A DNA stretch of 26,373 bases from Pseudomonadota bacterium (GCA_023435335.1 JAEYRU010000028.1:1-26373); one strand, 5' to 3'. Counted from the first letter of the stretch, positions 1-8,368 are shown. A program made the numbers and translations. Notes: a model not told the origin generated them from the sequence alone.

Positions 1-530
1 GCCGCCAGTTGCGCGCCGTATAGGCTTGATCCGAGTATCCAGATCGGCACGTCGAGCCCCTCGCCAGGCACGGCACGCACCCGCTGGCCAGGCTCGGAAG
101 GCGCGAAATAGCCCATCAGTTCGACCACGTCCTGCGGGAAACTGTCGACATCGCCGGCGAGATTGCGCCGCAGCGCACGGGCGGTGAGCGGGTCCGTGCC
201 GGGCGCGCGTCCAAGCCCGAGGTCGATGCGGCCAGGATGAAGCGCGGCAAGCGTGCCGAACTGTTCGGCGATCACCAGCGGGGCGTGGTTGGGCAGCATG
301 ATGCCGCCCGCGCCCACGCGAATGGAGGAGGTTCCGGCCGCGACATGGCCGATGACCACTGACGTCGCCGCGCTTGCGATGCCCGGCATGTTATGGTGCT
401 CGGCAAGCCAGTAGCGCTTGTAACCGAGACGCTCGGCGTGGCGGGCGAGGTCGAGCGTGTTGGCCAGCGACTGGGATACGTCGCCGCCTTCGACGACGGG
501 CGAAAGATCGAGAACGGAGAGCGGAATCAT
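1..530 (-). CDS. Luciferase-like (LLM) flavin-dependent monooxygenase, MsnO8-like, partial
   Basis: The C-terminal part lies outside the window; about 176 codons are visible. The reading begins MIPLSVLDLSPVVEGG and includes RYWLAEHHNMPGIASAATS, a GAGGIMLPNHAPLVIAEQFG segment and the RIDLGLGRAPGTD segment. These are typical of the TIM-barrel bacterial luciferase-like family, MsnO8 subgroup. Such enzymes use reduced FMN and oxygen; the substrate cannot be read from sequence. The ATG at 530 overlaps the TGA of the upstream flavin monooxygenase in an ATGA, so the two are probably translationally coupled paralogues in one transcript. The start is well fixed by that overlap and by the family N-terminus. 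Family assignment is firm and substrate unknown. Confidence 0.88.
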   Translation of the reverse strand, partial: MIPLSVLDLSPVVEGGDVSQSLANTLDLARHAERLGYKRYWLAEHHNMPGIASAATSVVIGHVAAGTSSIRVGAGGIMLPNHAPLVIAEQFGTLAALHPGRIDLGLGRAPGTDPLTARALRRNLAGDVDSFPQDVVELMGYFAPSEPGQRVRAVPGEGLDVPIWILGSSLYGAQLA

Positions 531-1600
531 CCGGCCAATATGGTGGCGGCCGCGTCCTTCGCCAATGGGCCACCGACCGCCTTGCGCACGGCCGGCGCCA
601 CCTTCGTGCCGTAAAGCTCGATGGCCTTGAGCATGCGGTCGTGCGGGATGACGCCGATCGCCATCTGCAGCAGGAAGCGGTCGAACCCGAATATCTCGTG
701 GTTGGCGAGGATCTTGTCGATGACCATCTGAGGGTTGCCCACGAAGAGGTTTCCGCGCGGGGAGACGGCCGCGTCGTATTGGGAGCGCGCGCTAGGTCCC
801 CAGCCACGTTCGCGGCCGATGCGGTCCATCACGTCCTTCTGCGCGGCGTAGAAATCCTCGTTGGCCTTGTCGAGCGTCTCGCCGACGTAGCCGTGCACAT
901 TGATAGAGGTGGCGAGCTTCTCCGGAGCGTGACCCGCGCGGCGGGCCGATTCACGGTAGAGCTGGAAGAATGGCGCAAAGCGGGCGGGTTCGCCACCGAT
1001 GATGGCGAGCGCGAGCGGCAGCCCGAGTGCGCCCGCGCGGGCGACCGACTGCGGCGTACCTCCGACAGCTATCCACAGCGGCAGTTGACGCTCCGGTTGC
1101 GGATGGATGCCGCGCCCGGCGACCTTCGGCGTATGCTCCGTGCCCGGCCAGTCGAGACGCTCGCCTTCACGCAGCTTCATGAGCATGGCGAGTTTCTCGG
1201 AGAAAAGCGCGTCGTAGTCGTCGAGGTCGTATCCGAAAAGCGGAAAGGACTCGATGAAGGAACCGCGCCCCGCCATGATCTCCGCGCGGCCGCCGGAGAT
1301 CAGGTCGATGGTCGAATACTGCTGGAAGACGCGGATCGGATCGTCCGAGGACAACACGGTCACCGCACTGGTGAGCCTGATCTTCTTCGTGCGCGCGGCT
1401 GCCGCGGCAAGCACGATCGCGGGTGCCGAAACGGCATAATCCGGCCGGTGATGTTCGCCCAGGCCGAATACGTCGAGCCCCACCTGATCAGCGAGTTCGA
1501 TCTCCTCGATGAGGTTCTTCAACCTCTCGGCAGGACCGATCTTCCGGCCGGTCCGGGGATCCGTGCCGACGTCGCCGAAGGTGTAGAGGCCGAGTTCCAT
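527..1600 (-). CDS. Luciferase-like (LLM) flavin-dependent oxidoreductase
   Basis: A 357-residue protein, a usual length for the luciferase-like monooxygenase family. It starts MELGLYTFGDVGTDPRTG. Family segments are FGLGEHHRPDYAVSAPAIVL, IRLTSAVTVLSSDDPIRVFQ, GRAEIMAGRGSFIESFPLFG and LPLWIAVGGTPQSVARAG, which build the FMN-binding TIM barrel. The frame stays open 19 codons upstream, but the ATG at 1600 begins exactly at the conserved first strand. It probably oxidises an unknown small molecule with FMNH2 supplied by a separate reductase; no reductase gene lies nearby. It overlaps the downstream paralogue by 4 bases. The CAP-domain lipoprotein gene lies 92 bases upstream on the same strand and may share the transcript. 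Confidence 0.92.
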   Translation of the reverse strand: MELGLYTFGDVGTDPRTGRKIGPAERLKNLIEEIELADQVGLDVFGLGEHHRPDYAVSAPAIVLAAAAARTKKIRLTSAVTVLSSDDPIRVFQQYSTIDLISGGRAEIMAGRGSFIESFPLFGYDLDDYDALFSEKLAMLMKLREGERLDWPGTEHTPKVAGRGIHPQPERQLPLWIAVGGTPQSVARAGALGLPLALAIIGGEPARFAPFFQLYRESARRAGHAPEKLATSINVHGYVGETLDKANEDFYAAQKDVMDRIGRERGWGPSARSQYDAAVSPRGNLFVGNPQMVIDKILANHEIFGFDRFLLQMAIGVIPHDRMLKAIELYGTKVAPAVRKAVGGPLAKDAAATILAG

Positions 1601-1692
1601 AGTGGTCCACCGTTTCGTGCTGCTGCGCACGAGATAGCGGCAGGGCCCGCCTCGCACCAGGGTCCAACGGTGAACGGTCTGTTCAGACGCGG

Positions 1693-2175
1693 TCAGGCCG
1701 TGAGCACCATGGCCCAGTAACGGCTGCCTTCCTTGTCCTCCACATAGGCGAGGCCGAACTTCGCAAACCGGGGATCAAGCATGTTGCGGCGGTGGGCGTC
1801 CGAGTCCATCCACCTCGCAAACAGAATATCGAGTTCCATCCGTCCCTGCGCGAGGTTCTCCGCCGCAGGCGAAGGGATGCTGTTCTTCTTCATGCGCGAC
1901 ATGAAATCATGGCCGGGAAGCGCCGTGTGCGCCATGCGCCCGCTGGCCGCCATGAGGCGCGCCTGCTGCAGCGCCGCTTCCTCAACCTTCTGGTCAGCGG
2001 CAAGGGCGGAAACCTGATTGCGCATTCGGATATCCGCGATCTTGGCGGCCGCGGCCGCCGAAACGCCGCTTTCGGCGCCGGTGGGCAATATCGGACGACA
2101 GGCCGCCACGCCCAGCGTGGCGGCTGCTCCGACCATGAGTGCCCGACGAAACGGGCTGAAACGGACTGCGTGCAT
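1693..2175 (-). CDS. CAP-domain (SCP/PR1-like) lipoprotein
   Basis: A 160-residue protein. The start at 2175 is chosen because a GGAGG lies 5 bases upstream and the resulting N-terminus is a lipoprotein signal: RR at residues 10-11, a hydrophobic stretch, then lipobox VAAC with Cys26. The rest is a short CAP domain. His83 (RMAH), Glu106 in AENLAQG and His128 in the W-x5-AHRRNMLDP block are where the CAP cavity residues normally sit. Bacterial CAP proteins (YkwD-like) are secreted or membrane-anchored and their biochemical role is mostly unknown. It is transcribed divergently from the HAD hydrolase, and the 124-base gap must hold both promoters; I see no clear promoter boxes in it. Confidence 0.88.
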   Translation of the reverse strand: MHAVRFSPFRRALMVGAAATLGVAACRPILPTGAESGVSAAAAAKIADIRMRNQVSALAADQKVEEAALQQARLMAASGRMAHTALPGHDFMSRMKKNSIPSPAAENLAQGRMELDILFARWMDSDAHRRNMLDPRFAKFGLAYVEDKEGSRYWAMVLTA

Positions 2176-2299
2176 CGAGGCCTCCGAGAGCCGACCACGG
2201 ATTACGAGCCGATTGTGGCGTCGTTTGGTAAAGATGCGTTTTCGCTCCAGCCGATTTGTCCTAGACATGCCATTCGAGGCTTCCGAAGGGTTAATCCGA

Positions 2300-2998
2300 A
2301 TGCGACACTTGACGACGATCGGGTTCGACGCCGACGACACGCTTTGGCAGAACGAGCAGTTCTTTCGCATGACGGAAGCTCGCTTTGCCGATCTCCTAGG
2401 CGACTTCGTGCCAGCCGAGCATCTCGCACAGCGCCTGCTCGATGCGGAGAGGCGTAACCTCGCCCATTACGGATTCGGCATAAAGGGGTTCACGCTCTCG
2501 ATGATCGAGACGGCGGTCGAGGTGACCGAGGGGCGGGTGCCGGCAAAGGTGATCGGCGATATCCTCGACATCGGCCGGGAGATGCTTTCGCATCCCGTCG
2601 AGACGCTGCCGGGGGCCCGGAACACACTCGAGGAACTGGCCGGGAGCTACCGGCTGGTGCTGATAACCAAAGGCGACCTCTTCGACCAGGAGCGCAAGCT
2701 TGCCGCTTCCGGTCTTGGCGAGTTGTTCGACGCGGTCGAGATCGTCAGCGACAAAAGGGCCGAGACCTACCGGCGCGTCTTTTCCCGGCACGGCGATGGG
2801 TCCGATCGTGCGATGATGATCGGTAACTCGCTGAAATCGGATGTCGTACCGGCGATCGAGGCTGGCGGCTGGGGTGTCTACATCCCGCATGACCTCACTT
2901 GGGTGCTCGAGCGGACCGAAGCGCCGGAGGGCGATCCACGCTACCGGCAGGTTGAGACCCTTGCCCAAGTTCCCGCCATTGTCCGCGAAATCGGCTGA
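2300..2998 (+). CDS. HAD-superfamily hydrolase
   Basis: A 232-residue haloacid dehalogenase-like hydrolase. Motif I is FDADDTLW near residue 9, giving the nucleophile Asp10 and general acid Asp12. Motif II is LVLITKGD, with Thr in the usual Ser/Thr place. The motif III lysine is in SDKR, and motif IV is MIGNSLKSDVVPAIEAG. An alpha-helical C1 cap lies between motifs I and II. Family members dephosphorylate small metabolites such as nucleotides or sugar phosphates; the substrate is not predictable here. The ATG at 2300 has GAAGGG 9 bases upstream; an in-frame ATG at 2267 is a weaker alternative. The next gene follows on the same strand after 81 bases. Confidence 0.9.
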   Translation: MRHLTTIGFDADDTLWQNEQFFRMTEARFADLLGDFVPAEHLAQRLLDAERRNLAHYGFGIKGFTLSMIETAVEVTEGRVPAKVIGDILDIGREMLSHPVETLPGARNTLEELAGSYRLVLITKGDLFDQERKLAASGLGELFDAVEIVSDKRAETYRRVFSRHGDGSDRAMMIGNSLKSDVVPAIEAGGWGVYIPHDLTWVLERTEAPEGDPRYRQVETLAQVPAIVREIG

Positions 2999-3079
2999 CG
3001 AGCCATAACGCTCGCCGCCCCTTGCCAGCCTGCGGCGTTTGCGGAAATGATCCAGCCCATCAAGGGAGACTTCTAAGCA

Positions 3080-3628
3080 ATGCGTCTCATGGCACACATT
3101 CTGACCGCGTTCGCCGCGCTGTTCTTACTGTCCGCATCGCTCGCCGCCCAGGAGGGCGGCGGCACGCTTCTCACTGTTTCGGGCGATATCGGCAACACCA
3201 ATCGAGCCCGGTTCGACCAGTTCCACGACGGCTTCCTGAACTATCATGGCAAGACGTTCGAGAGGGCATTCGAGTTCGATCGCGCAGCGCTTGCGGCGAT
3301 GCCGCAGAAGTCCATCACAGCCAACGCCGAACCGTGGTCTGCGTCCGTGAAGATGCAGGGCCCCAGGCTCGCTGACGTGCTTGCGGCCGCCGGCGCGACC
3401 GGCAAACCCATCACTGTCTACGCCTTGGACGGATACGGGGCGGAGATGACAGTCGACCAGATCGCCGCTCAGGACTGGGTGCTGGCGATGGTTGCGGACG
3501 GCAAGCCGCTCGGGATTGGCGGGCGCGGCCCGCTCTGGCTCGCTTACGACACCGGTTCCGGCAAGGCCACGGCCGAGCAGGAGGGCGCCTGGGTCTGGTC
3601 CGTCTTTCACATCCAGGTCGGCGAATAA
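3080..3628 (+). CDS. Exported molybdopterin-oxidoreductase-fold protein without cysteine
   Basis: A 182-residue protein with a signal peptide (residues 1 to about 23, likely cut after SLAA). The mature part matches what I know as small 'oxidoreductase molybdopterin-binding domain' proteins of alphaproteobacteria: LTVSGDIGNTN near the start, KMQGPRLADVLAAAGA, VYALDGYGAEM, and WVLAMVADGKPLGIGGRGPLW towards the end. In true sulfite-oxidase-fold enzymes a cysteine ligates molybdenum. This protein contains no cysteine at all, so it is probably not a classical molybdenum enzyme. Its role is unknown; a periplasmic binding or partner function is a guess. A GGGAGA lies about 11 bases before the ATG. 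It ends 3 bases from the rmuC stop on the other strand. Confidence 0.75.
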   Translation: MRLMAHILTAFAALFLLSASLAAQEGGGTLLTVSGDIGNTNRARFDQFHDGFLNYHGKTFERAFEFDRAALAAMPQKSITANAEPWSASVKMQGPRLADVLAAAGATGKPITVYALDGYGAEMTVDQIAAQDWVLAMVADGKPLGIGGRGPLWLAYDTGSGKATAEQEGAWVWSVFHIQVGE

Positions 3629-3631
3629 CGC

Positions 3632-4888
3632 CTAGTCCTCGTCGACCACCCTTAGCTGCAGCTGGCCGGTGCGCGAATTCGCTACGCGCGCTGGCGGAGC
3701 CTCCTCCCCTGGCGAGGCGATCTGCCCGGCTTCCTCGCCGAACTCCATCGCCTCGATCTTGGCGCCCCGCTTCGTCACCTTGTCGGTCGAGGTAACGATC
3801 ATGTCGATGTCGCGGGTGGCCTGCGTGAAATGCGTCTGAAGCTTGCGCACCCGCTCGTCCAGCCTCCCGACATCGTCCATCAACTTGATCACCTCGCCCT
3901 GGATCAGATGCGCCTGCTCGCGCATGCGCTGGTCCTTCAGCACGGCCTGGATGACCTGAATGGAGAGCATAAGCAGCGACGGTGAGACTATGACTATGCG
4001 GGCGCGGTGCGCCTTGTGCACCAGCGCTTCGAAGTTCTCGTGTATCTCGGCGAATATGGACTCCGAGGGGACGAACATGAACGCCGTGTCCTGGGTCTCG
4101 CCGCGGATCAGATACTTCTCCGAAATGGCCCTGATGTGCACTTCCACGTCTCGCCGAAACGCCTGCGCGGCGAGCTTCTGCCCCTCGGTGCCATTGTCGG
4201 CCTCGGCGGCCGCGCGGATGGCGTTCCAGGATTCCAGCGGGAATTTAGCGTCGATCACCAGCGAAGGCTGTCCGTTCGGCATCCGGATGAGGCAGTCCGG
4301 CCGCGAATTGTTCGACAGCGTGGCCTGGAACTCGTAGGCGCCCTGCGGCAGGCCGTCGGCAACAATGGCCTCCATGCGGCTTTGGCCAAAGGCGCCGCGC
4401 GTCTGCTTGTTGGAGAGGATGTGCTGCAACTGCACAACCTGCCCGGCAAGCGACTGGATGTTCGACTGGGCCGAATCGATCACGGCGAGCCGCTCCTGCA
4501 GCCTGGCGAGGTTTTCGTGCGTGGACTTCGTCTGCTCGGTGATCGACTGCCCGAGCCGCGAGGTCATTCCGTCGAGCCTGTCGCCGATCGCCTTGTTGAG
4601 TTCGGCCTGCCGGCTGGAGAACACCTCGGCGAGCGTTCCCAACCTGCCCTGCATCTCGGATTGCGCCTTCGTTATCTCGGCCATTCGGGCTTCCGCCTCA
4701 CGGGCGCGAAGAGCCGCCTCCTCGGCCGCTGCCGAGCGTGCCCTGGCAGCGCTCCAGAGGGCGCTTCCGAGTACGAGAAGGAGCAGAAGCAGCAGGCCAA
4801 ACAGCAATGCCGCTGCCTGGCCGAGCGTAATGGCGGTGGCGCCGAGCTGCGCCACCGGCTGTGAAAACAGTTCCGACAAGCCGTTCAT
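3632..4888 (-). CDS. rmuC: DNA recombination protein RmuC
   Basis: A 418-residue protein from the ATG at 4888; an in-frame ATG at 4930 would add 14 unremarkable residues. Residues about 18-48 form a single membrane anchor. A long charged coiled coil follows to about residue 155. The conserved RmuC domain then starts around KQTRGAFGQSRMEAIVAD, with the nuclease-like core SLVIDAKFPLESW and later FMFVPSESIFAEIHE, VIVSPSLLMLSIQVIQAV and HFTQATRDID. RmuC restrains recombination at inverted repeats in E. coli and has a restriction-endonuclease-like fold; its exact activity is unsettled. It is divergent from def across 103 bases, in which I see no convincing promoter. Confidence 0.95.
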   Translation of the reverse strand: MNGLSELFSQPVAQLGATAITLGQAAALLFGLLLLLLLVLGSALWSAARARSAAAEEAALRAREAEARMAEITKAQSEMQGRLGTLAEVFSSRQAELNKAIGDRLDGMTSRLGQSITEQTKSTHENLARLQERLAVIDSAQSNIQSLAGQVVQLQHILSNKQTRGAFGQSRMEAIVADGLPQGAYEFQATLSNNSRPDCLIRMPNGQPSLVIDAKFPLESWNAIRAAAEADNGTEGQKLAAQAFRRDVEVHIRAISEKYLIRGETQDTAFMFVPSESIFAEIHENFEALVHKAHRARIVIVSPSLLMLSIQVIQAVLKDQRMREQAHLIQGEVIKLMDDVGRLDERVRKLQTHFTQATRDIDMIVTSTDKVTKRGAKIEAMEFGEEAGQIASPGEEAPPARVANSRTGQLQLRVVDED

Positions 4889-4991
4889 GCTCGGGACATT
4901 AGACGATTCGGTCCGCAGGCATAAGACCAAAACGTGAACGTCCTGGCCGTGGAATATTGACGCTGCCGCACCGAGCCATTACCTCAGCGCA

Positions 4992-5531
4992 ATGGCGATC
5001 CGTCCCCTCATCATCCTTCCCGACCCCATTCTCCGGCAGGTTTCCAAGCCGATCGAGCAGATTGACGACGAGCTGCGCAAGCTCTCGGACGACATGCTGG
5101 CCACCATGTACGATGCTCCGGGGATAGGCCTCGCCGCGATCCAGATCGGCATTCCGATCCGCATGCTGGTGATCGACCTCGCCAAGGAAGGCGAGACGCC
5201 CGAACCGCACGTCTTCATCAATCCGGAGATCGTCGCGCGCGGCGACGGGGTAAGCGTGCACGAGGAAGGCTGCCTCTCCATTCCCGACTATTATGCCGAG
5301 GTCGAGCGGCCGGACACCGTGACCGTTCGCTATCTTGACAAGGAGGGCCAGCGGCAGGAAATGTCGGCCGACTCCCTGATGGCCACCTGCCTGCAGCATG
5401 AGATCGACCATCTGAACGGCGTGCTCTTCATCGATCACATCTCCAGGCTCAAGCGCGATATGGTCGTGCGCAAGTTCAGAAAGCTCGCCCGCGAGAAGGA
5501 CAAGGCGTCGCCCAGCCGCATGGCGGGGTAA
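4992..5531 (+). CDS. def: Peptide deformylase
   Basis: A 179-residue protein, the normal length. It removes the N-formyl group from nascent peptides at the ribosome. All three signature motifs are present: GIGLAAIQIG (residues 44-53), EGCLS (92-96, metal ligand Cys94) and QHEIDH (135-140, metal ligands His136 and His140, catalytic Glu137). It is the first gene of a plus-strand run def-fmt-GNAT-truA, with fmt 69 bases downstream. This pairs the enzymes that add and remove the formyl group. I see no strong Shine-Dalgarno sequence before the ATG. Confidence 0.98.
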   Translation: MAIRPLIILPDPILRQVSKPIEQIDDELRKLSDDMLATMYDAPGIGLAAIQIGIPIRMLVIDLAKEGETPEPHVFINPEIVARGDGVSVHEEGCLSIPDYYAEVERPDTVTVRYLDKEGQRQEMSADSLMATCLQHEIDHLNGVLFIDHISRLKRDMVVRKFRKLAREKDKASPSRMAG

Positions 5532-5600
5532 CCCGGAGGGTGACTGCCGCACGAAGCTCGGCTAGACGGTAGGCGACCGAGTATCCAGCCGGACGCTTCT

Positions 5601-6533
5601 ATGACCCTTCGCGTGATCTTCATGGGAACGCCGGAATTCGCGGCCGCGACGCTGAAGGCCGTCGCGGAGGCGGGACACCACATCGTCGCGGTCTACACCC
5701 AGCCCCCGCGCCCCGCGGGCCGGCGCGGACTGGAACTCACCAAATCGCCCGTACACCAGCTTGCGGAGACGCTCGGCATCGAGGTTCGCACGCCGCTGTC
5801 GCTGGGCAACGAAGTCGAACAGGCGGCGTTTCGTAACCTGGAGGCCGACGTCGCGGTCGTGGTTGCCTACGGGCTGCTTCTGCCCAAGCCGATCCTCGAA
5901 GGAACGCGACTCGGCGCCTACAACGGCCACGCTTCGCTGCTGCCGCGCTGGCGCGGCGCCGCGCCCATCCAGCGCGCCATCATGGCCGGCGACGAGGAAA
6001 CCGGAATGATGGTGATGAAGATGGACGAAGGCCTGGATACCGGCCCGGTTGCGCTCACCGAGCGGGTGGCCATCGGTCCCGACACGACGGCGGGCGAGTT
6101 GCACGACCGGCTGATGCCCGTCGGCGCCGGGCTCGTGGTGCGGGCTCTGGCGGGGCTCGAGCACGGGACGCTGCGTACGACGCCGCAGCCTGCCGAAGGA
6201 GCGACCTACGCGAAGAAGATCGCCAAGGGGGAGACGCGCGTGAATTGGACCCTGCCTGCCACGCAGGTTCACAATCACATACGCGGGCTGTCTCCTTCGC
6301 CCGGCGCATGGTGCGAAATCGAGGCAGGCGGCGGGCCCGAGCGGGTGAAGCTGCTGCGCTCGACGCTGGCCGAGGGCCGGGGCGTGCCGGGCGCCATCCT
6401 CGACGACGGGCTGACGATCGCCTGCGCGGACGGGGCGGTTCGCCTTACCGAGCTTCAGCGGGCTGGAGGACGACCGCTCGCCGCGAAGGAGTTCGTGCGC
6501 GGCTTCAAGACCCTGCCGGAACGGCTGCAATGA
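5601..6533 (+). CDS. fmt: Methionyl-tRNA formyltransferase
   Basis: A 310-residue enzyme that formylates Met-tRNA(fMet) using 10-formyltetrahydrofolate. The N-terminal catalytic domain holds VIFMGTPEFA, YGLLLPKPIL, and the active-site block with Asn108 and His110 followed by SLLPRWRGAAPIQRAI. Asp146 lies in MDEGLDTG. The C-terminal tRNA-binding OB-like domain follows from about residue 205. The Asn-Gly-His spacing (commonly Asn-Ile/Val-His in relatives) keeps the key residues. The stop overlaps the start of the next gene as ATGA at 6530-6533, so the acetyltransferase is probably translated by coupling. Confidence 0.98.
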   Translation: MTLRVIFMGTPEFAAATLKAVAEAGHHIVAVYTQPPRPAGRRGLELTKSPVHQLAETLGIEVRTPLSLGNEVEQAAFRNLEADVAVVVAYGLLLPKPILEGTRLGAYNGHASLLPRWRGAAPIQRAIMAGDEETGMMVMKMDEGLDTGPVALTERVAIGPDTTAGELHDRLMPVGAGLVVRALAGLEHGTLRTTPQPAEGATYAKKIAKGETRVNWTLPATQVHNHIRGLSPSPGAWCEIEAGGGPERVKLLRSTLAEGRGVPGAILDDGLTIACADGAVRLTELQRAGGRPLAAKEFVRGFKTLPERLQ

Positions 6534-7033
6534 TAAGGGGCCTCGTCATCAGGGAGGCCGACGAGCGCGACAGCGAAGCTATCCGCGAACTGCTCGAGGC
6601 CGCCTTCGAGACCGACGGCGAAAGCCAGCTGGTCGCCAATCTGGGCCGGAATGGCGACAAGGTGCTGGAGCTCGTCGCTGTCCAGGAAGGTGTACTTGTC
6701 GGCGAGATCGTCTTCTCTCGGCTGCGGGTCGCTGGCCCCGAAGGTGAATTCAGGGCGCTGGCGCTCGGGCCGCTTGCGGTCCTTCCCGGCCGTCAGCGCA
6801 CCGGTATCGGCCGCGCACTGATCGAGCATGCGCATCCCGTGCTGACCGCGCGCGGCGAACGCCTATGCGTCGTGCTCGGAGACCCGGCTTTCTACGGGCG
6901 CTTCGGCTATACACACGCGCGCGCCGCAGGATTCGAGAGCCACTACCAGAGCGACTACCTGCAGGCGCTGGCGTGGGGCGAGGCGCCGGTTTCCGGCGAG
7001 CTGCGCTACCCTGCAGCTTTCGAGGGGCTCTGA
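6530..7033 (+). CDS. GNAT-family N-acetyltransferase (YhbS-like)
   Basis: A 167-residue protein. The start at 6530 is fixed by the ATGA overlap with the fmt stop. The GNAT acetyl-CoA-binding motif A is visible as PLAVLPGRQRTGIGRALIE (QxxGxG at 89-94). The downstream VVLGDPAFYGRFGY block is typical of the YhbS subfamily. Acetyl-CoA is the expected donor and the acceptor is unknown. It is sandwiched between fmt and truA, with truA 5 bases downstream. Co-transcription with translation genes hints at, but does not prove, a ribosome- or tRNA-related acceptor. Confidence 0.92.
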   Translation: MIRGLVIREADERDSEAIRELLEAAFETDGESQLVANLGRNGDKVLELVAVQEGVLVGEIVFSRLRVAGPEGEFRALALGPLAVLPGRQRTGIGRALIEHAHPVLTARGERLCVVLGDPAFYGRFGYTHARAAGFESHYQSDYLQALAWGEAPVSGELRYPAAFEGL

Positions 7034-7038
7034 CCCGC

Positions 7039-7809
7039 ATGCCGCGCTACCGGCTCGACCTCGAATATGACGGCACACCCTATGCCGGCTGGCAGCGCCA
7101 GGCCGGGCATCACACCGTGCAGGCGGCGGTCGAGCAGGCGATCCTCGCCTTCAGCGGGGAGCAGGCCACCATCCGCGGGGCCGGCCGCACCGATGCCGGT
7201 GTGCATGCGCTGGGGCAAGTCGCGCATGTGGACCTGCATCGCGACTGGCCGGCTGACAAGATCATGGGCGCGATCAACGCGCATCTGGAGCTTGCCGGCG
7301 AGGCGGCGTCGGTCACGGCGGCGACGCCAGTCTCCGACGATTTCGACGCCCGCTTTTCGGCAACGGCGCGCCACTATCTCTACAGGATCGTCAACCGGCG
7401 GGCGCCGCTTGCCCTGGAGAAGCGCCGTGCTTGGCTGGTGAAGAGATCGCTCGACGCCGATGCCATGCACGCCGCGGCGCAGACACTGGTGGGCAAGCAC
7501 GATTTCACCACGTTCCGCTCGGTCCAGTGCCAGGCGAATAGCCCCGTGAAGACACTCGACCGGCTGGACGTCACGCGCAGCGGCGATCTGATCGAGATCC
7601 GCGCCTCCGCGCGGTCTTTCCTGCACAATCAGGTGCGCTCCATGGTCGGGACGATCAAGAAGGCCGGCGAAGGCACGTGGCGCGTGGCGGATGTCCGGCA
7701 CGCGCTCGAAGCGGCCGACCGCACCGCCTGCGGGCCGGTTGCGCCGCCGGACGGGCTCTATCTCGTGCGGGTCGACTACGGCACGGGTGACAGTCCGAAA
7801 ACCGGCTGA
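7039..7809 (+). CDS. truA: tRNA pseudouridine(38-40) synthase TruA
   Basis: A 256-residue enzyme that isomerises uridines 38-40 in the anticodon arm of tRNAs. The N-terminus is RYRLDLEYDGTPYAGWQRQ. The catalytic Asp52 lies in GAGRTDAGVHALGQ, and the C-terminal half has the ARSFLHNQVRSMVG block. The ATG at 7039 follows the acetyltransferase stop by 5 bases and matches the family N-terminus; a GAGGGG lies upstream inside the previous gene. Its last 34 bases overlap the end of the convergent membrane-protein gene on the minus strand. Confidence 0.97.
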   Translation: MPRYRLDLEYDGTPYAGWQRQAGHHTVQAAVEQAILAFSGEQATIRGAGRTDAGVHALGQVAHVDLHRDWPADKIMGAINAHLELAGEAASVTAATPVSDDFDARFSATARHYLYRIVNRRAPLALEKRRAWLVKRSLDADAMHAAAQTLVGKHDFTTFRSVQCQANSPVKTLDRLDVTRSGDLIEIRASARSFLHNQVRSMVGTIKKAGEGTWRVADVRHALEAADRTACGPVAPPDGLYLVRVDYGTGDSPKTG

Positions 7810-8366
7810 AGCATCAGAAGAAGGGCCAGGGAGGCCCCAAACATGCCGGCAAAGACGGCGCTTGCCACCGCGGCGCCCATGCCGAGCGCGGCATTGGTCA
7901 CCCGCCAGGAAAGCACCAGCGTCACCCCAAAGATGAGCAGCGAGACCAGGACTGTCACCTGTTGCGCCGCCGGCCAGAAAAGATTGACGATGGCGGGCGG
8001 CAGCATCATCCAGATGAACAGCGCCGACGCCCAGTTGGTCGCCACGACATAGGGAACGAAGCGGTGCGCTATGCCGGCGGGGCGGGCCAACAAGGCCAGC
8101 AAGGCGATCGGCACGACCCAGGTCAGCAGATCGATCGTTGCTAGCCGGAGGAGCACGGACAGGCGTCCGCCGAACGCCTCGCCGCCCAACCCGTTGGCGG
8201 CCGAAACCCAGCCGACGACCAGGGCGGGGAAGGCGACCGGGATTGCGAAGAAGGAGTTCCAGAACCCGTCGGCCGATATGTCGAGCATGGCCAGCCCATC
8301 GGTCCGGCCGGTGGCGAGCCGCCAGGCACCGGTCAGGTAGCGCTGGACTTCCTCCGCCGAGGGCAT
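7776..8366 (-). CDS. Polytopic membrane protein of unknown function
   Basis: A 196-residue, strongly hydrophobic protein with about five predicted transmembrane segments, for example FFAIPVAFPALVVGWVSA, IDLLTWVVPIALLALLA and VTVLVSLLIFGVTLVLSW. I recognise no catalytic motif and cannot name the family. The start at 8366 lies 2 bases after the dapE stop, so it is very likely co-translated with dapE. The N-terminal segment before the first helix (EEVQRYLTGAWRLATGRTDG) is amphipathic. Its 3' end overlaps the end of truA by 34 bases on the opposite strand. The conserved-looking position between dapE and truA suggests a real gene, without saying what it does. Confidence 0.8.
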   Translation of the reverse strand: MPSAEEVQRYLTGAWRLATGRTDGLAMLDISADGFWNSFFAIPVAFPALVVGWVSAANGLGGEAFGGRLSVLLRLATIDLLTWVVPIALLALLARPAGIAHRFVPYVVATNWASALFIWMMLPPAIVNLFWPAAQQVTVLVSLLIFGVTLVLSWRVTNAALGMGAAVASAVFAGMFGASLALLLMLQPVFGLSPVP

Positions 8367-8368
8367 CG

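Noticed and set aside
374..1720. 448-codon open frame on the plus strand
   Set aside because: It is antisense to two clear flavin monooxygenase genes and gives an Arg-rich, low-complexity product typical of a GC-rich shadow frame.
4007..4864. 285-codon plus-strand frame
   Set aside because: It lies wholly antisense to rmuC and encodes an Arg/Leu-rich sequence without any recognisable domain.
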